DNA of 64,000 nt, from assembly GCA_016858145.1 (NCBI GenBank), contig JAEHOE010000148.1, forward strand, positions 243,210 to 307,209, written 5' to 3'. Positions 52,354-64,000 of this stretch are shown one piece after another. The position numbers and the translations under genes were made by a program. The stretch is from Edaphochlamys debaryana (Eukaryota; Chlorophyta; Chlorophyceae; Chlamydomonadales). The notes under the pieces are model-generated. The model was not told the DNA's origin, searched no databases, and worked only from the letters and a program-made list of their open reading frames with translations. The stretch's first letter is position 1. Every line of letters begins with the position of its first letter.

Positions 52354-55300
52354 CGTGAAGCGCTCTTGTCGCTTCGCAAAGCTGTTGGCCAAGGCGCCAA
52401 AGGAGCACGCACGGCAATGCCCTGTGTAGTGGACGGCAGACGGCCAGACGAACGCAGGTCACTACGTTGTGAAGAGCTGGCGCTCCGCGTCGGCCTTTGT
52501 AGTCACCCAGCCGTTCTTCATTCGCCTGCAATCAGCTTGCTGCTGAGCCGTTTACGTTCCGTCGCAACTGTCGCACCCTGCGCTCCCGCTACACCGTGCC
52601 ACACCTAGTGCACCACGTGCACACTCCGAGTCCGATCACTGTGTGCAACCTGCGCCGTTGACGCAAGCAATGAGCCTTGCTCCATGTGTTGCTCCGACCT
52701 CCCACAAGACTGTGGTGGGGCGCACTGAGCTGATCGGTTAATGTCCCGTCGCACTATCTATGTGCCCCCGCAACACCACAGCTACACCGGCCCAACACCC
52801 GAACACACCCAGCCAGACCGGGCCATGTCAGGGGGGGGGGCGAGGGCACGAGCTTGGAGAATGCAGGTTGCTGTGAGGGGGGGCCGCCATGCTGCCGCCG
52901 CTTGGGGGGCCCCGGGGTGTGCTTTGGCAAGCAGCCATTTTGACGCCGTTCATGGGCAAGCAAGTCCCCAGCGCCTGGATCGGGGTCTGCGGGCTCGAGC
53001 TGCGCAAGCGAGTGGATCGTGCTACGCTGAGGGCACCATGCACACCCGCCCCAGTCAGACCGGCGGGAGACAGAGCCCCCGCCCGTCACCCCTGGACATG
53101 TGAGCAGTGCAGGAAGCCGACATCCAAACATAAACTCGGACCAGGGGCAGCTGAAGATAGACGGCCCTTAACGGCTTTCATGCGCACAAGGTTTATGGGC
53201 GGTGTAGCGCCGGCGCAGACAGTGTGTCAGTGCGGCGTGCCGGGGGTGTGCGTGTGCCCCCAGTGAGGCGCAACTGCAATGCCACGACACCCGGGCCAGC
53301 CAAACCAGCGGTAAACGCACAAGCAAGTCGGTGTTGGCCTTACTTGATGAAGCTGGATAAACGACTGAACTGGAGTAGCTATGGGGCATATGTGTAGGGT
53401 TGTAGGCCCCTTAGATCGTAGAAACTACGACTACGTATTATACGTAGAATGATACGTAGAATGTAGATGAGGCCTCGCGCGCTTCTACGCCCTATCTAAG
53501 CCCTAAGCGGGGGACGGCCGGGGGTTCGGGTTTGTGTTTCGCATGCCGCGCGTCTGTAGGCAAGCAGTTTCGCGCTTGCAAAGCAAACGTTGAAGTCTTA
53601 ACCTGTTTCAGCTACTTCCACAAACACGAGCAGCACCGAGCAGCCCCCCGCTGGGGGCTACAAGTATCAACCCCCCGCTGAGGCTTGGCCGCAGGCCCGT
53701 GTTGCTCCGCTCGGGGCAGGGCTGCGGGAGCCGTGTCGCACGCGCTTGGCTGGCTGTATTTTGTGGAGGCGGCGACGGCGACTGAGGCTGAGGCCGCCAG
53801 CTTGTGTTGCCCTGCCCCGAAGTACACCTTGGGGTAGGACAGCACGGTTTGAGGGCGCTTCTGGCTTGTAGTTGTATGGAGTCCCATGCTTCCTGACAAC
53901 CTTTCTGCACACCAAACATGCTGGACACTTGAACAGACTGTGGTCGTGCCGTCGGCAGAGTTTCAGCTCAAACGCCCACGTGACCGTAGCTCTCCGGAAC
54001 GTAGTGTAGGAAAAGCGGAGGAGATTACCCCCCGGCACCCACCGTCATCCGTCCGCGCCCAGGCGAAAGTTGCTTTCGCGATTTTTCCCGAGCAGCCCAA
54101 TGTATTGTGCATGAATAGCCGTTGTAAAATCGAGACTTGACCGTGGGGTCTGCGCGTTTACTCGGCGGTCGGCATTCAATGTACGCGAGTTGCGAAGGGT
54201 GGGCAGGAACGAAAGTTATATGGGCGAAAAATACGATTAAGAGTGCAGAAGGCGTCCTCGCAGCGGGGGACGCTTTATACTGGCCGCCGCCGGGATTTGG
54301 GAGTCGCTTCTTTCGCCGCGCGATGCACATACATGCGTTGGAGGGGGCAGTGGGAGGCGTGCTCGGCTGAGGCAAGTCGGTGGGGGCCGCGTTTGGAATG
54401 CATGGGGCCGTTTCGACGACGACCGGCTCCAGCTTTCGTCGCCCACGTGCACGACGGTCGGACTTGTTGAAATTTTCGGCCCTGTCACCTCTTACCCAGT
54501 CCTACAGTCATGCGTTGGGGGGGGGGGCATTGGGAGTCATGTTTGGCGGATCCACGTCGGTGGTGGCCTCGTTTGCATTGCATTGGGCCGTTTCGTCGGT
54601 TCGCGTCCCCAGCGTTCGTGCCCTCATAGCACGTCGGTCCGACACTCCAAAGTTGTGTCTCCTTTCCCGTCTTACCCAGTCCCACAGTCTGTCCCTGAGC
54701 AGCATCGGGGGGTTACTAGTTTGCGTCGCTCATATGCAGGTCGGTCCAACTTGTTGAAATGGTCGGCCCAGTGACCGCGGTGCCTCTCACCCCCCTCTCA
54801 CCCAGTCCCACAGTCTGTCCCTGAGCAGCATCGGGGCGGTGGCTGGGGCGCACCAACTTGTTGAAATGGTCGGCCCAGTGACCGACCGGGGGACCGACGG
54901 AAGTTGTGTCCCCTTTCCCCTCTTACCCAGTCCCACAGTCATGCGTTGGACAATGAGTCCAACATGGGCGACATGAGTCCTTACAGGGCGTCCTCGCGGC
55001 TGCGGACGTTTGTTAGTGGCCACCGACGCGATTTGGGAATGTCCTTCAGTCGCCGCGCGACACACATACATGGGTGCGGGGGGTTTGTGGGAGTCGTGCT
55101 TGATTGAGGCACGTCGGTGGTGGCCGCATTTGGAGTGCACGGGGTCGTTTCGACGTGCTGCGTCGCCAGGGTGTGTCGCTCACTTGCACGTCGGTCCGTT
55201 GTGTTGAATTCGTCAGCCCCGTCACTTCATACCCAGGCCCACCGTGATGTCTTGGGAGGGGTACTGGGAGTCGGCACGGCGGGTGTGGCCGCTTTGGCAA

Positions 55301-56239
55301 TGCACGGGGCCGTTTTGCCGTGCCTCTTTTTCCGCGGTCGTCGCCCACTTGCATTACCGTCCGACGCGCAAAATATACGGGTCTCCCTTCTCCCTATCCA
55401 GCCCCACAGCACCTCCTGAGGTGCATGTATTCAGTCCTATGCGCAGTTTTCGTTCGGGATGTTCTTCGTGTGTGGCGGCTCGGCGACTCGTGGCGCCGAC
55501 TGTCGTACGTAGGCACGCCCGATTTAAGTTGCCAGTTTGGTGGCTATGCTGTTAATGAATTGATACCCGCGGTTCATATCACCCGAAGCCACGTCAGTTC
55601 TCGCGATGCGTTAGACCGCGCCAGAGTGTGTGCAGTGTAGCGATGGCCCTTCGGATGTCTGCGAGGTGAGTGATTGTTGCCCCGGTCTGCACTATCCATC
55701 GTTGTTGGTAACTCATCTGTATGCCGTTGTTCAGGTCTGGGAAGGCATGGTGGCTGCTGGCTGCGGATGTCTGCCAGGTTTGTGAAGTGTTGCCTCGCTC
55801 TACCACATGCATTGATGTCACTAACGTAAAGGTGCATTATTGTTCAGGTCGGCGAAGGTTCCGCGGTCTGAGACTGCTGATGGAGGATGAGGCTGCTTTC
55901 CATCCACCTGGGTCTTCGCGATGCATGAATGTGTTGCAAGAGCGCCGTTCCAGGGTGAGGGTGGTTGTTGTGATTTCTGGGACGCCCGATAGCAACACGG
56001 GTCGATTGGCGGCGACTTGGGTGTCACTGCTGCCTGGGCCCGGCCAACACCGCGGTTATTAGGACAAGTCGCTTGAGTTGAGCGCTTAGCGCCAGTCGTC
56101 AGGCGTGCTAAGAGGAACGTACAGGTCACGAGAGGCCAAGACGGCGTGAAACAAGCCGCGGGGGAGCGTATTGCAAAGCAACAACAAGCAGGGAGGGAGC
56201 GTGTTGCTCTAACCGCATTGGCTGCGTGCCTCGTAACCC
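52354..56239. other. 3.9-kb gene-free region before the satellite array
   Basis: The first part is the upstream flank of the pherophorin. Around 53420-53470 there is a near-palindromic, AT-richer patch in which ATACGTAGAATG occurs twice. A degenerate tandem repeat fills about 54360-55430. At 55640-55860 two loosely related segments share GGATGTCTGC and TGTTCAGGTC. No gene was found. Confidence 0.5.
54360..55430 (+). repeat. Degenerate tandem repeat, unit about 175-180 bp
   Basis: Two landmarks recur. One is TGCA(C/T)GGGGCCGTTTCG (about 54400, 54580, 55137 and 55301). The other is TTACCCAGTCCCACAGTC (about 54492, 54671, 54799, 54925, 55222 and 55393). Spacings near 128, 164, 180 and 297 indicate a unit of about 175-180 bp with deletions and insertions. 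Copies are well diverged, so this is an old array. Confidence 0.75.
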
Positions 56240-59200
56240 AGCCCCGTCCCTCACCGCCGTGCCCCCGGGCGGCTTGGGAGCCCAAGTCGCGATGGGTGCC
56301 GAGGGGCCTCGTCCAGCCCCGTCCCTCACCGCCGTGCCCCCCGGGCGGCTTGGGAGCCCAAGTCGCGATGGGTGCCGAGGGGCCTCGTCCAGCCCCGTCC
56401 CTCACCGCCGTGCCCCCCGGGCGGCTTGGGAGCCCAAGTCGCGATGGGTGCCGAGGGGCCTCGTCCAGCCCCGTCCCTCACCGCCGTGCCCCCCGGGCGG
56501 CTTGGGAGCCCAAGTCGCGATGGTGCCGAGGGGCCTCGTCCAGCCCCGTCCCTCACCCGCCGTGCCCCCCGGGCGGCTTGGGAGCCCAAGTCGCGATGGG
56601 TGCCGAGGGGCCTCGTCCAGCCCGTCCCTCACCGCCGTGCCCCCGGGCGGCTTGGGAGCCCAAGTCGCGATGGGTGCCGAGGGGCCTCGTCCAGCCCCGT
56701 CCCTCACCGCCGTGCCCCCCGGGCGGCTTGGGAGCCCCAAGTCGCGATGGGTGCCGAGGGGCCTCGTCCAGCCCCGTCCCTCACCGCCGTGCCCCCCGGG
56801 CGGCTTGGGAGCCCAAGTCGCGATGGGTGCCGAGGGGCCTCGTCCAGCCCCGTCCCTCACCGCCGTGCTCCCCGGGCGGCTTGGGGAGCCCAAGTCGCGA
56901 TGGGTGCCGAGGGGCCTCGTCCAGCCCGATCCCTCACCGACCGCCGTGCCCCCGGGCGGCTTGGGAGCCCAAGTCGCGATGGGTGCGAGGGGCCTCGTCC
57001 AGCCCCGTCCCTCACCGCCGTGCCCCGGGCGGCTTGGGAGCCCAAGTCGCGATGGGTGCCGAGGGGCCTCGTCCAGCCCCGTCCCTCACCGCCGTGCCCC
57101 CCGGGCGGCTGGGGAGCCCAAGTCGCGATGGGTGGCCGAGGGGCCTCGTCAGCCCGTCCCTCACCCGCCGTGCCCCCGGGCGGCTTGGGAGCCCAAGTCG
57201 CGATGGGTGCCGAGGGGCCTCGTCCAGCCCCGTCCCTCACCGCCGTGCCCCCCGGGCGGCTTGGGAGCCCAAGTCGCGATGGGTGCCGAGGGGCCTCGTC
57301 CAGCCCCGTCCCTCACCGCCGTGCCCCCCGGGCGGCTTGGGAGCCCAAGTCGCGATGGGTGCCGAGGGGGCCTCGTCCAGCCCCGTCCCTCCACCGCCGT
57401 GCCCCCCGGGCGGCTTGGGAGCCCAAGTCGCGATGGGTGCCGAGGGGCCCTCGTCCAGCCCCGTCCCTCACCGCCGTGCCCCCCCGGGCGGCTTGGGAGC
57501 CCAAGTCGCGATGGGTGCCGAGGGGCCTCGTCCAGCCCCGTCCCTCACCGCCGTGCCCCCCGGGCGGCTTGGGAGCCCAAGTCGCGATGGGTGCCGAGGG
57601 GCCTCGTCCAGCCCCGTCCCTCACCGCCGTGCCCCCCCGGGCGGCTTGGGAGCCCAAGTCGCGATGGGTGCCGAGGGGCCTCGTCCAGCCCCGTCCCTCA
57701 CCGCCGTGCCCCCCGGGCGGCTTGGGAGCCCAAGTCGCGATGGGTGCCGAGGGGCCTCGTCCAGCCCCCGTCCCTCACCGCCGTGCCCCCCGGGCGGCTT
57801 GGGAGCCCAAGTCGCGATGGGTGCCGAGGGGCCTCGTCCAGCCCCGTCCCTCACCGCCGTGCCCCCCGGGCGGCTTGGGAGCCCAAGTCGCGATGGGTGC
57901 CGAGGGGCCTCGTCCAGCCCGTCCCTCACCGCCGTTGCCCCCGGGCGGCTTGGGAGCCCAAGTCGCGATGGGTGCCGAGGGCCTCGTCCAGCCCCGTCCC
58001 TCACCGCCGTGCCCCCCGGGCGGCTTGGGAGCCCAAGTCGCGATGGGTGCCGAGGGGGCCTCGTCCAGCCCCGTCCCTCACCGCCGTGCCCCCCGGGCGG
58101 CTTGGGAGCCCCAAGTCGCGATGGGTGCCGAGGGGCCTCGTCCAGCCCCGTCCCTCACCGCCGTGCCCCCCGGGCGGCTTGGGAGCCCAAGTCGCGATGG
58201 GTGCCGAGGGGGCCTCGTCCAGCCCCGTCCCTCACCGCCGTGCCCCCCCGGGCGGCTGGGGAGCCCAAGTCGCGATGGGTGCCGAGGGGGCCTCGTCCAG
58301 CCCCGTCCCTCACCGCCGTGCCCCCCGGGCGGCTTGGGAGCCCAAGTCGCGATGGGTGCCGAGGGGCGCTCGTCCAGCCCCGTCCCTCACCGCCGTGCCC
58401 CCCGGGCGGCTTGGGAGCCCAAGTCGCGATGGGTGCCGAGGGGCCTCGTCCAGCCCCGTCCCTCACCGCCGTGCCCCCCGGGCGGCTTGGGGAGCCCAAG
58501 TCGCGATGGGTGCCGAGGGGGCCTCGTCCAGCCCCGTCCCTCACCGCGGTGCCCCCCGGGCGGCTTGGGAGCCCAAGTCGCGATGGGTGCCGAGGGGCCT
58601 CGTCCAGCCCCGTCCCTCACCGCGCGGTGCCCCCCGGGCGGCTTGGGAGCCCAAGTCGCGATGGGTGCCGAGGGGGCCTCGTCCAGCCCCGTCCCTCACC
58701 GCGGTTGCCCCCGGGCGGCTTGGGAGCCCAAGTCGCGATGGGTGCCGAGGGGCCTCGTCCAGCCCCGTCCCTCACCGCCGTGCCCCCCGGGCGGCTTGGG
58801 AGCCCAAGTCGCGATGGGTGCCGAGGGGCCTCGTCCAGCCCCGTCCCTCACCGCCGTGCCCCCCGGCGGCTTGGGAGCCCAAGTCGCGATGGGTGCCGAG
58901 GGGCCTCGTCCAGCCCCGTCCCTCACCGCGTGCCCCCCCGGGCGGCTTGGGAGCCCAAGTCGCGATGGGTGCCGAGGGGCCTCTGTCCAGCCCCGTCCCT
59001 CACCGCCGTGCCCCCCGGGCGGCTTGGGAGCCAAGTCGCGATGGGTGCCGATGGGGCCTCGTCCAGCCCCGTCCCTCACCGCGGTGCCCCACTGGGCGGG
59101 CTTGGGAGCCCAAGTCGCGATGGTGCCGAGGGGCCTCGTCAGCAGTCCCAGTCCCCTCACCGCGGTGCCCCCCGGGCGGCTTGGGAGCCCAAGTCGCGAT

Positions 59201-62200
59201 GGGTGCCGAGGGGGCCCTCGTCCAGCCCAGTCCCTCACCACCGCTGTGCCCCCGGGCGGCTTGGGAGCCCAAGTCGCGATGGGTGCCGAGGGGCCTCGTT
59301 CCAGAGCCCAGTCCCTCACCGCGGTGCCCCCCGGGCGGCTTGGAGCCCAAGTCGCGATGGGTGCCGAGGGGGCCTTGGTCAGCCCAGTTGCCCTCACCCG
59401 CCGTGCCCCCGGGCGGCTTGGGAGCCCAAGTCGCGATGTGTCCGAGGGGCCCACCCTTCGTCCAGGCCCCGTCCCTCACCGGCCGTGCCCCCCGGCGGCT
59501 TGGGAGGCCCAGATCGCGATGGTGCCGAGGGCCTCGTCCAGTCCCCGTCCCTCACCGCTGTGCCCCCACCCGGCGGCTGGGAGTCCAAGTCGCGAATGGT
59601 TGCGAGGGCCAAACTCGTCAAACAGAGCCCGTCCCTCACGCGCCGTGCCCCCCGGGCGCTTGGAGCCACGATGGGTGCCGAGGGGCCTCGTCCAGCCCCG
59701 TCCCTCACCGCGGTGCCCCGGGCGGCTTGGGGAGCCCAAGTCGCGATGGGTGCCGAGGGGGCCTCGGCCAGCCCCGTCCCTCACACGCCGGGCCCCGGGC
59801 GGCTTGGGAGCCCAAGTCGCGATGGGTGCCGAGGGGCCTCGTCCAGCCCCGTCCCTCACCGCCGTGCCCCCGGGCGGCTTGGGAGCCCAAGTCGCGATGG
59901 GTGCCGAGGGGCCTCGTCCCGCCCGTCCCTCAACCGCCGTGCCCCCCGGCGGCTTGGGAGCCCAAGTCGCGATGGGTGCCGAGGGGCCTTGTCCAGCCCA
60001 GTCCCTCACCGCCGTGCCCCCCGGGCGGCTTGGGAGCCCAAGTCGCGATGGGTGCCGAGGGGCCCTCGTCCAGCCCCGTCCCCTCACCGCCGTGCCCCCC
60101 GGCGGCTTGGGAGCCCAAGTCGCGATGGGTGCCGAGAGGGCCCTCGTCCAGCCCCGTCCCTCACCGCTGTGCCCCCGGGCGGCTTGGGAGCCCAAGTCGC
60201 GATGGGTGCCGAGGGGGCCTCGTCCCAGCCCGTCCCTCACCGCCGTGCCCCCGGGCGGCTTGGGAGCCCAAGTCGCGATGGGTGCCGAGGGGCCCTCGTC
60301 CAGCCCCGTCCCTCACCGCCGTGCCCCCAGGGCGGCTTGGGAGCCCAAGTCGCGATGGTGCCTGAGGGCCTCGTCCAGCCCCGTCCTCACCGCCGTGCCC
60401 CCGGGGCGGCTTGGGAGCCCCAAGTGCGATGGGTGCCGAGGGGCCTCGTCCAGCCACGTCCTCACCGCCGTGCCCCCGGCGCTTGGGAGCCCAAGTCGCG
60501 ATGGGTGCCGAGGCGCGAGGGCCTCGTCCAGCCCAGTCCCTCACCGCCGTGCCCCCCGCGGCTTGGGGAGCCCAAGTCGCGATGGGTGCCGAGGGGCCTC
60601 GTCCAGCCCAGTCCCTCACCGCCGTTGCCCCCGAGGGCGGCGTTGGGAGCCCCAAGTCGCGATGGGTGCCGAGGGCCTCGTCAGCCCAGTCCCTCACCGC
60701 CGTGCCCCCCGGCGGCTGGGGAGCCCAAGTCGCGATGGGTGCCGGGGGCCTTGTCCAGGACCCAGTCCCCTCAAAGCCTCGCCGTGCACCCCCCCGAGCG
60801 GCTTGGGAAGCGCCCAATCGCGAATGGGTGCCGAGGGGGCCTTCGTCCAGCCCAGTCCCTCACCGGCCGTGCCCCCGATCGGCTTGGAGCCCGAGAAGTC
60901 GCCGATGGGTGCCAGAGGGCCATCGTCCAGCCCAGTCCCTCACCGGCCGTGCCCCCCCGAGGCGGCTTGGGAGCCCAAGTCGCGATGGGTGCCTGAGGGG
61001 CCTCGTCCAGCCTACGTCCCTCACCGTCGTGCCCCCGGGCGGCCTTGGGAGCCCAAGTCGCCGATGGTTGCCGAGGGGCCTTGTCCAGCCCAGTCCCTCA
61101 CCGCCGTGCCCCCGGGCGGCTTGGGAGCCCCAAGTCGCGATGGGTGCCGAGGGGCCTCGTCCAGCCCAGTCCCTCACCGCCGTGCCCCCGGGCGGCTTGG
61201 GAGCCCAAGTCGCGATGGGTGCCGAGGGGCCTCGTCCAGCCCCGTCCCTCACCGCCGTGCCCCCGGGCGGCTTGGGAGCCCAAGTCGCGATGGGGGCCGG
61301 AGGGGCCTCGTCCAGCCCAGTCCTCGTCGTGCCCCCGGGCGGCTTGGGAGCCCAAGTCGCGATGGGTGCCGAGGGGCCTTGTCCAGCCCAGTCCCTCACC
61401 GCCGTGCCCCCCGGGCGCTTGGGAGCCCAAGTTCGCGATGGGTGCCGAGGGGCCTCGTCCAGCCCAGTCCCCTCACCGCCGTGCCCCCCGGCGGCTTGGG
61501 AGCCCAAGTCGCGATGGGGTGCCGAGGGGCCTGTCCAGCCCGTCCCTCACCGCCGTGCCCCCGCGGCGGCTTGGGAGCCCAAGTCGCGATGGGTGCCGAG
61601 GGGCCTTGTCCAGCCCAGTCCCTCACCGCCGTGCCCCCGGGCGGCTTGGGAGCCCAAGTCGCGATGGGTGCCGAGGGGCCTCGTCCAGCCCAGTCCTCAC
61701 CGCCGTGCCCCCCGGGCGGTTGGGAGCCCAAGTCGCGATGGGTGCCGAGGGGCCTCGTCCAGCCCAGTCCCTCACCGCGTGCCCCCGGGCGGCTTGGGAG
61801 CCCAAGTCGCGATGGGTGCCGAGGGGCCTCGTCCAGCCCAGTCCTCACCGCCGTGCCCCCCGGGCGGCTTGGGAGCCCAAGTCGCGATGGGTGCCGAGGG
61901 GCCTCGTCCAGCCCAGTCCCTCACCGCGGTGCCCCCGGGCGGCTTGGGAGCCCAAGTCGCGATGGGTGCCGAGGGGCCTCGTCCAGCCCAGTCCCTCACC
62001 GCGGTGCCCCCCGGCGGCTTGGGAGCCCAAGTCGCGATGGGTGCCGAGGGGCCTCGTCCAGCCCAGTCCCTCACCGCCGTGCCCCCCCGGCTTGGGAGCC
62101 CAAGTCGCGATGGGTGCCGAGGGGCCTCGTCCAGCGTCCCTCACCGCCGTGCCCCCCGGCGGCTTGGGAGCCCAAGTCGCGATGGGTGCGAGGGGCCTTG

Positions 62201-64000
62201 TCCAGCCCAGTCCCTCACCGCCGGTGCCCCCCGGCGGCTTGGGAGCCCAAGTCGCGATGGGTTGCCGAGGGCCTCGTCCAGCCCAGTCCCTCACCGCGGT
62301 GGCCCCCGGGCGGCTTGGGAGCCCAAGTCGCGATGGGTGCCGAGGGCCTCGTCCAGCCCAGTCCCCTCACCGCGGTGCCACCCCGGGCGGCTTGGGAGCC
62401 CAAGTCGCGATGGGTACGAGGGGCCTTGTCCAGCCCAGTCCTCACCGCGGTTGCCCCCGGGCGGCTTGGGAGCCCAAGTCGCGATGGGTGCCGAGGGGCC
62501 TTGTCCAGCCCAGTCCCTCACACGGTGCCACCCGGGCGCTTGGGAGCCAAGTCGCGATGGGTGCCGAGGGGCCTTGTCCAGCCCAGTCCTCACCGCCGTG
62601 CCCCCCGGCGGCTTGGGAGCCCAAGTCGCGATGGGTGCGAGGGGCCTTGTCCAGCCCAGTCCCTCACCGCCGTGCCCCCCCGGCGGCTTGGGAGCCCAAG
62701 TCGCGATGGGTGCCGAGGGGCCTCGTCCAGCCCAGTCCCTCACCGCCGTGCCCCCCGGCGGCTTGGGAGCCCAAGTCGCGATGGGTGCCGAGGGGCCTCG
62801 TCCAGCCCAGTCCCTCACCGCCGTGCCCCCCGCGGCTTGGGAGCCCAAGTCGCGATGGGTGCCGAGGGGCCTCGTCCAGCCCAGTCCCTCACCGCGCGTG
62901 CCCCCGGCGGCTTGGGAGCCCAAGTCGCGATGGGTGCCGAGGGGCCTCGTCCAGCCCAGTCCCTCACCGCCGTGCCCCCGGGCGGCTTGGGAGCCCAAGT
63001 CGCGATGGGTGCCGAGGGCCTCGTCCAGCCCAGTCCCTCACCGCGTTGCCCCCGGGCGGCTTGGGAGCCCAAGTCGCGATGGGTGCCGAGGGGCCTCGTC
63101 CAGCCCAGTCCCTCACCGCGGTGCCCCCCGGGCGGCTTGGGAGCCCAGTCGCGATGGGTGCCGAGGGGCCTCGTCCAGCCCAGTCCCTCACCCGCCGTGC
63201 CCCCGGGCGGCTTGGGAGCCCAAGTCGCGATGGGTGCCGAGGGGCCTCGTCCAGCCCAGTCCCTCACCGCGGTGCCCCCCGGCGGCTTGGGAGCCCAAGT
63301 CGCGATGGGTGCCGAGGGGCCTCGTCCAGCCCAGTCCCCACCGCCGTGCCCCCGGCGGCTTGGGAGCCCAAGTCGCGATGGGTGCCGAGGGCCTCGTCCA
63401 GCCCAGTCCCTCACCGCCGTGCCCCCCCCCCCGGCGGCTTGGGAGCCCAAGTCGCGATGGGTGCCGAGGGGCCTCGTCCAGCCCAGTCCCTCACCCACCG
63501 CGGTGCCCCCGGGCGGCTTGGGAGCCCAAGTCGCGATGGGTGCCGAGGGGCCTCGTCCAGCCCAGTCCCTCACCGCGGTGCCCCCGGGCGGCTTGGGCCC
63601 AAGTCGCGATGGGTGCCGAGGGGCCTCGTCCAGCCCATTCCCTCACCGCGTCCCCCCGGGCGGCTTGGGAGCCCAGTCGCGATGGGTGCCGAGGGGCCTC
63701 GTCCAGCCCAGTCCCTCACCGCGGTGCCCCCCCGGGCGGCTTGGGAGCCCAAGTCGCGATGGGTGCCGAGGGGCCTCGTCCAGCCCGTCCCTCACCGCCG
63801 TGCCCCCCGGGCGGCTTGGGAGCCCAAGTCGCGATGGGTGCCGAGGGGCCTCGTCCAGCCCGTCCCCTCACCGCCGTGCCCCCGGGCGGCTTGGGAGCCC
63901 AAGTCGCGATGGGTGGCCGAGGGGCCTCGTCCAGCCCAGTCCCTCACCGCCGTGCCCCCGGGCGGCTTGGGAGCCCAAGTCGCGATGGGTGCCGAGGGCC
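56240..64000 (+). repeat. 76-bp satellite array, about 100 copies, reaching the window edge
   Basis: A 76-bp unit is repeated head to tail from about 56240 to the last base. Each unit contains the dyad CTTGGGAGCCCAAG followed by TCGCGATGGGTGCC and GAGGGGCCTCGTCCAGCCC. Two sequence classes exist: CCCCGTCCC dominates to about 59.1 kb, CCCAGTCCC dominates from about 61 kb to 63.75 kb, and both appear in an indel-rich zone between and again at the end. The unit has no stop codon in any plus-strand frame, and 76 is not a multiple of three, so long repetitive ORFs arise automatically on the plus strand; the minus strand is also open in at least one frame. Confidence 0.97.

Noticed and set aside
53420..53470. 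Palindromic TACGTA-rich patch as a possible tRNA or RNA gene
   Set aside because: No cloverleaf or conserved A/B box could be drawn; it is a short AT-richer repeat only.
56146..60996. ORFs of 1,616 and 1,379 codons over the right end
   Set aside because: They are by-products of the 76-bp satellite: the unit has no stop in any plus-strand frame, so each frame reads the same repeat. No start context, introns or conserved domain.

Overview
The window is nuclear DNA from a green alga, most likely a chlamydomonadalean (volvocine) relative. The base composition is strongly GC-rich. Genes are cut into many small exons by pyrimidine-rich introns ending in (G/C)CAG. One gene encodes a pherophorin, an extracellular-matrix family typical of this lineage. 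There is no bacterial-style operon, RBS, IS element or CRISPR array, and I saw no tRNA or rRNA gene.

Seven protein-coding genes could be built exon by exon. Reading phase is continuous across every junction in six of them; the pherophorin has one break. (1) 21-4386, minus: leucine-rich-repeat protein with an F-box-like N-terminus. (2) 4819-11136, plus: Oxa1/YidC/Alb3-type membrane insertase with C-terminal TPRs, resembling plant OXA2. Genes 1 and 2 are divergent across 432 bp. (3) 11697-13448, plus: small protein of unknown function. (4) 15639-29939, plus: XRN-family 5'-3' exoribonuclease in 25 exons, with a roughly 390-residue low-complexity insertion inside the nuclease core and an RGG tail. 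(5) 31969-38296, plus: secreted choice-of-anchor-I / msp130-like protein in 19 exons. (6) 39344-46984, minus: tandem cyclic-nucleotide-binding-domain protein with a tail of about 1,350 low-complexity residues. (7) 49314-52353, minus: pherophorin. The genes do not form an obvious pathway.

From 52.4 kb the sequence is non-genic. It holds a degenerate repeat of about 175-180 bp (54.36-55.43 kb). From about 56.24 kb to the right edge there is a 76-bp satellite of about 100 copies that runs out of the window. The very long ORFs over this array arise because the unit lacks stop codons.

The most unusual signal is distributed through the genes. In at least 14 introns, belonging to six of the seven genes, the splice junction (exon edge plus splice site plus flanking intron) is present in two to five tandem copies at spacings of about 65-180 bp, only one of which fits the reading frame. 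Other points of interest are four GC-AG introns supported by phase, a long near-perfect hairpin inside an OXA intron, an antisense pseudogene fragment copied from gene 6 and carrying a 42-bp tandem repeat, and telomere-like repeats directly upstream of a splice acceptor in the XRN gene.
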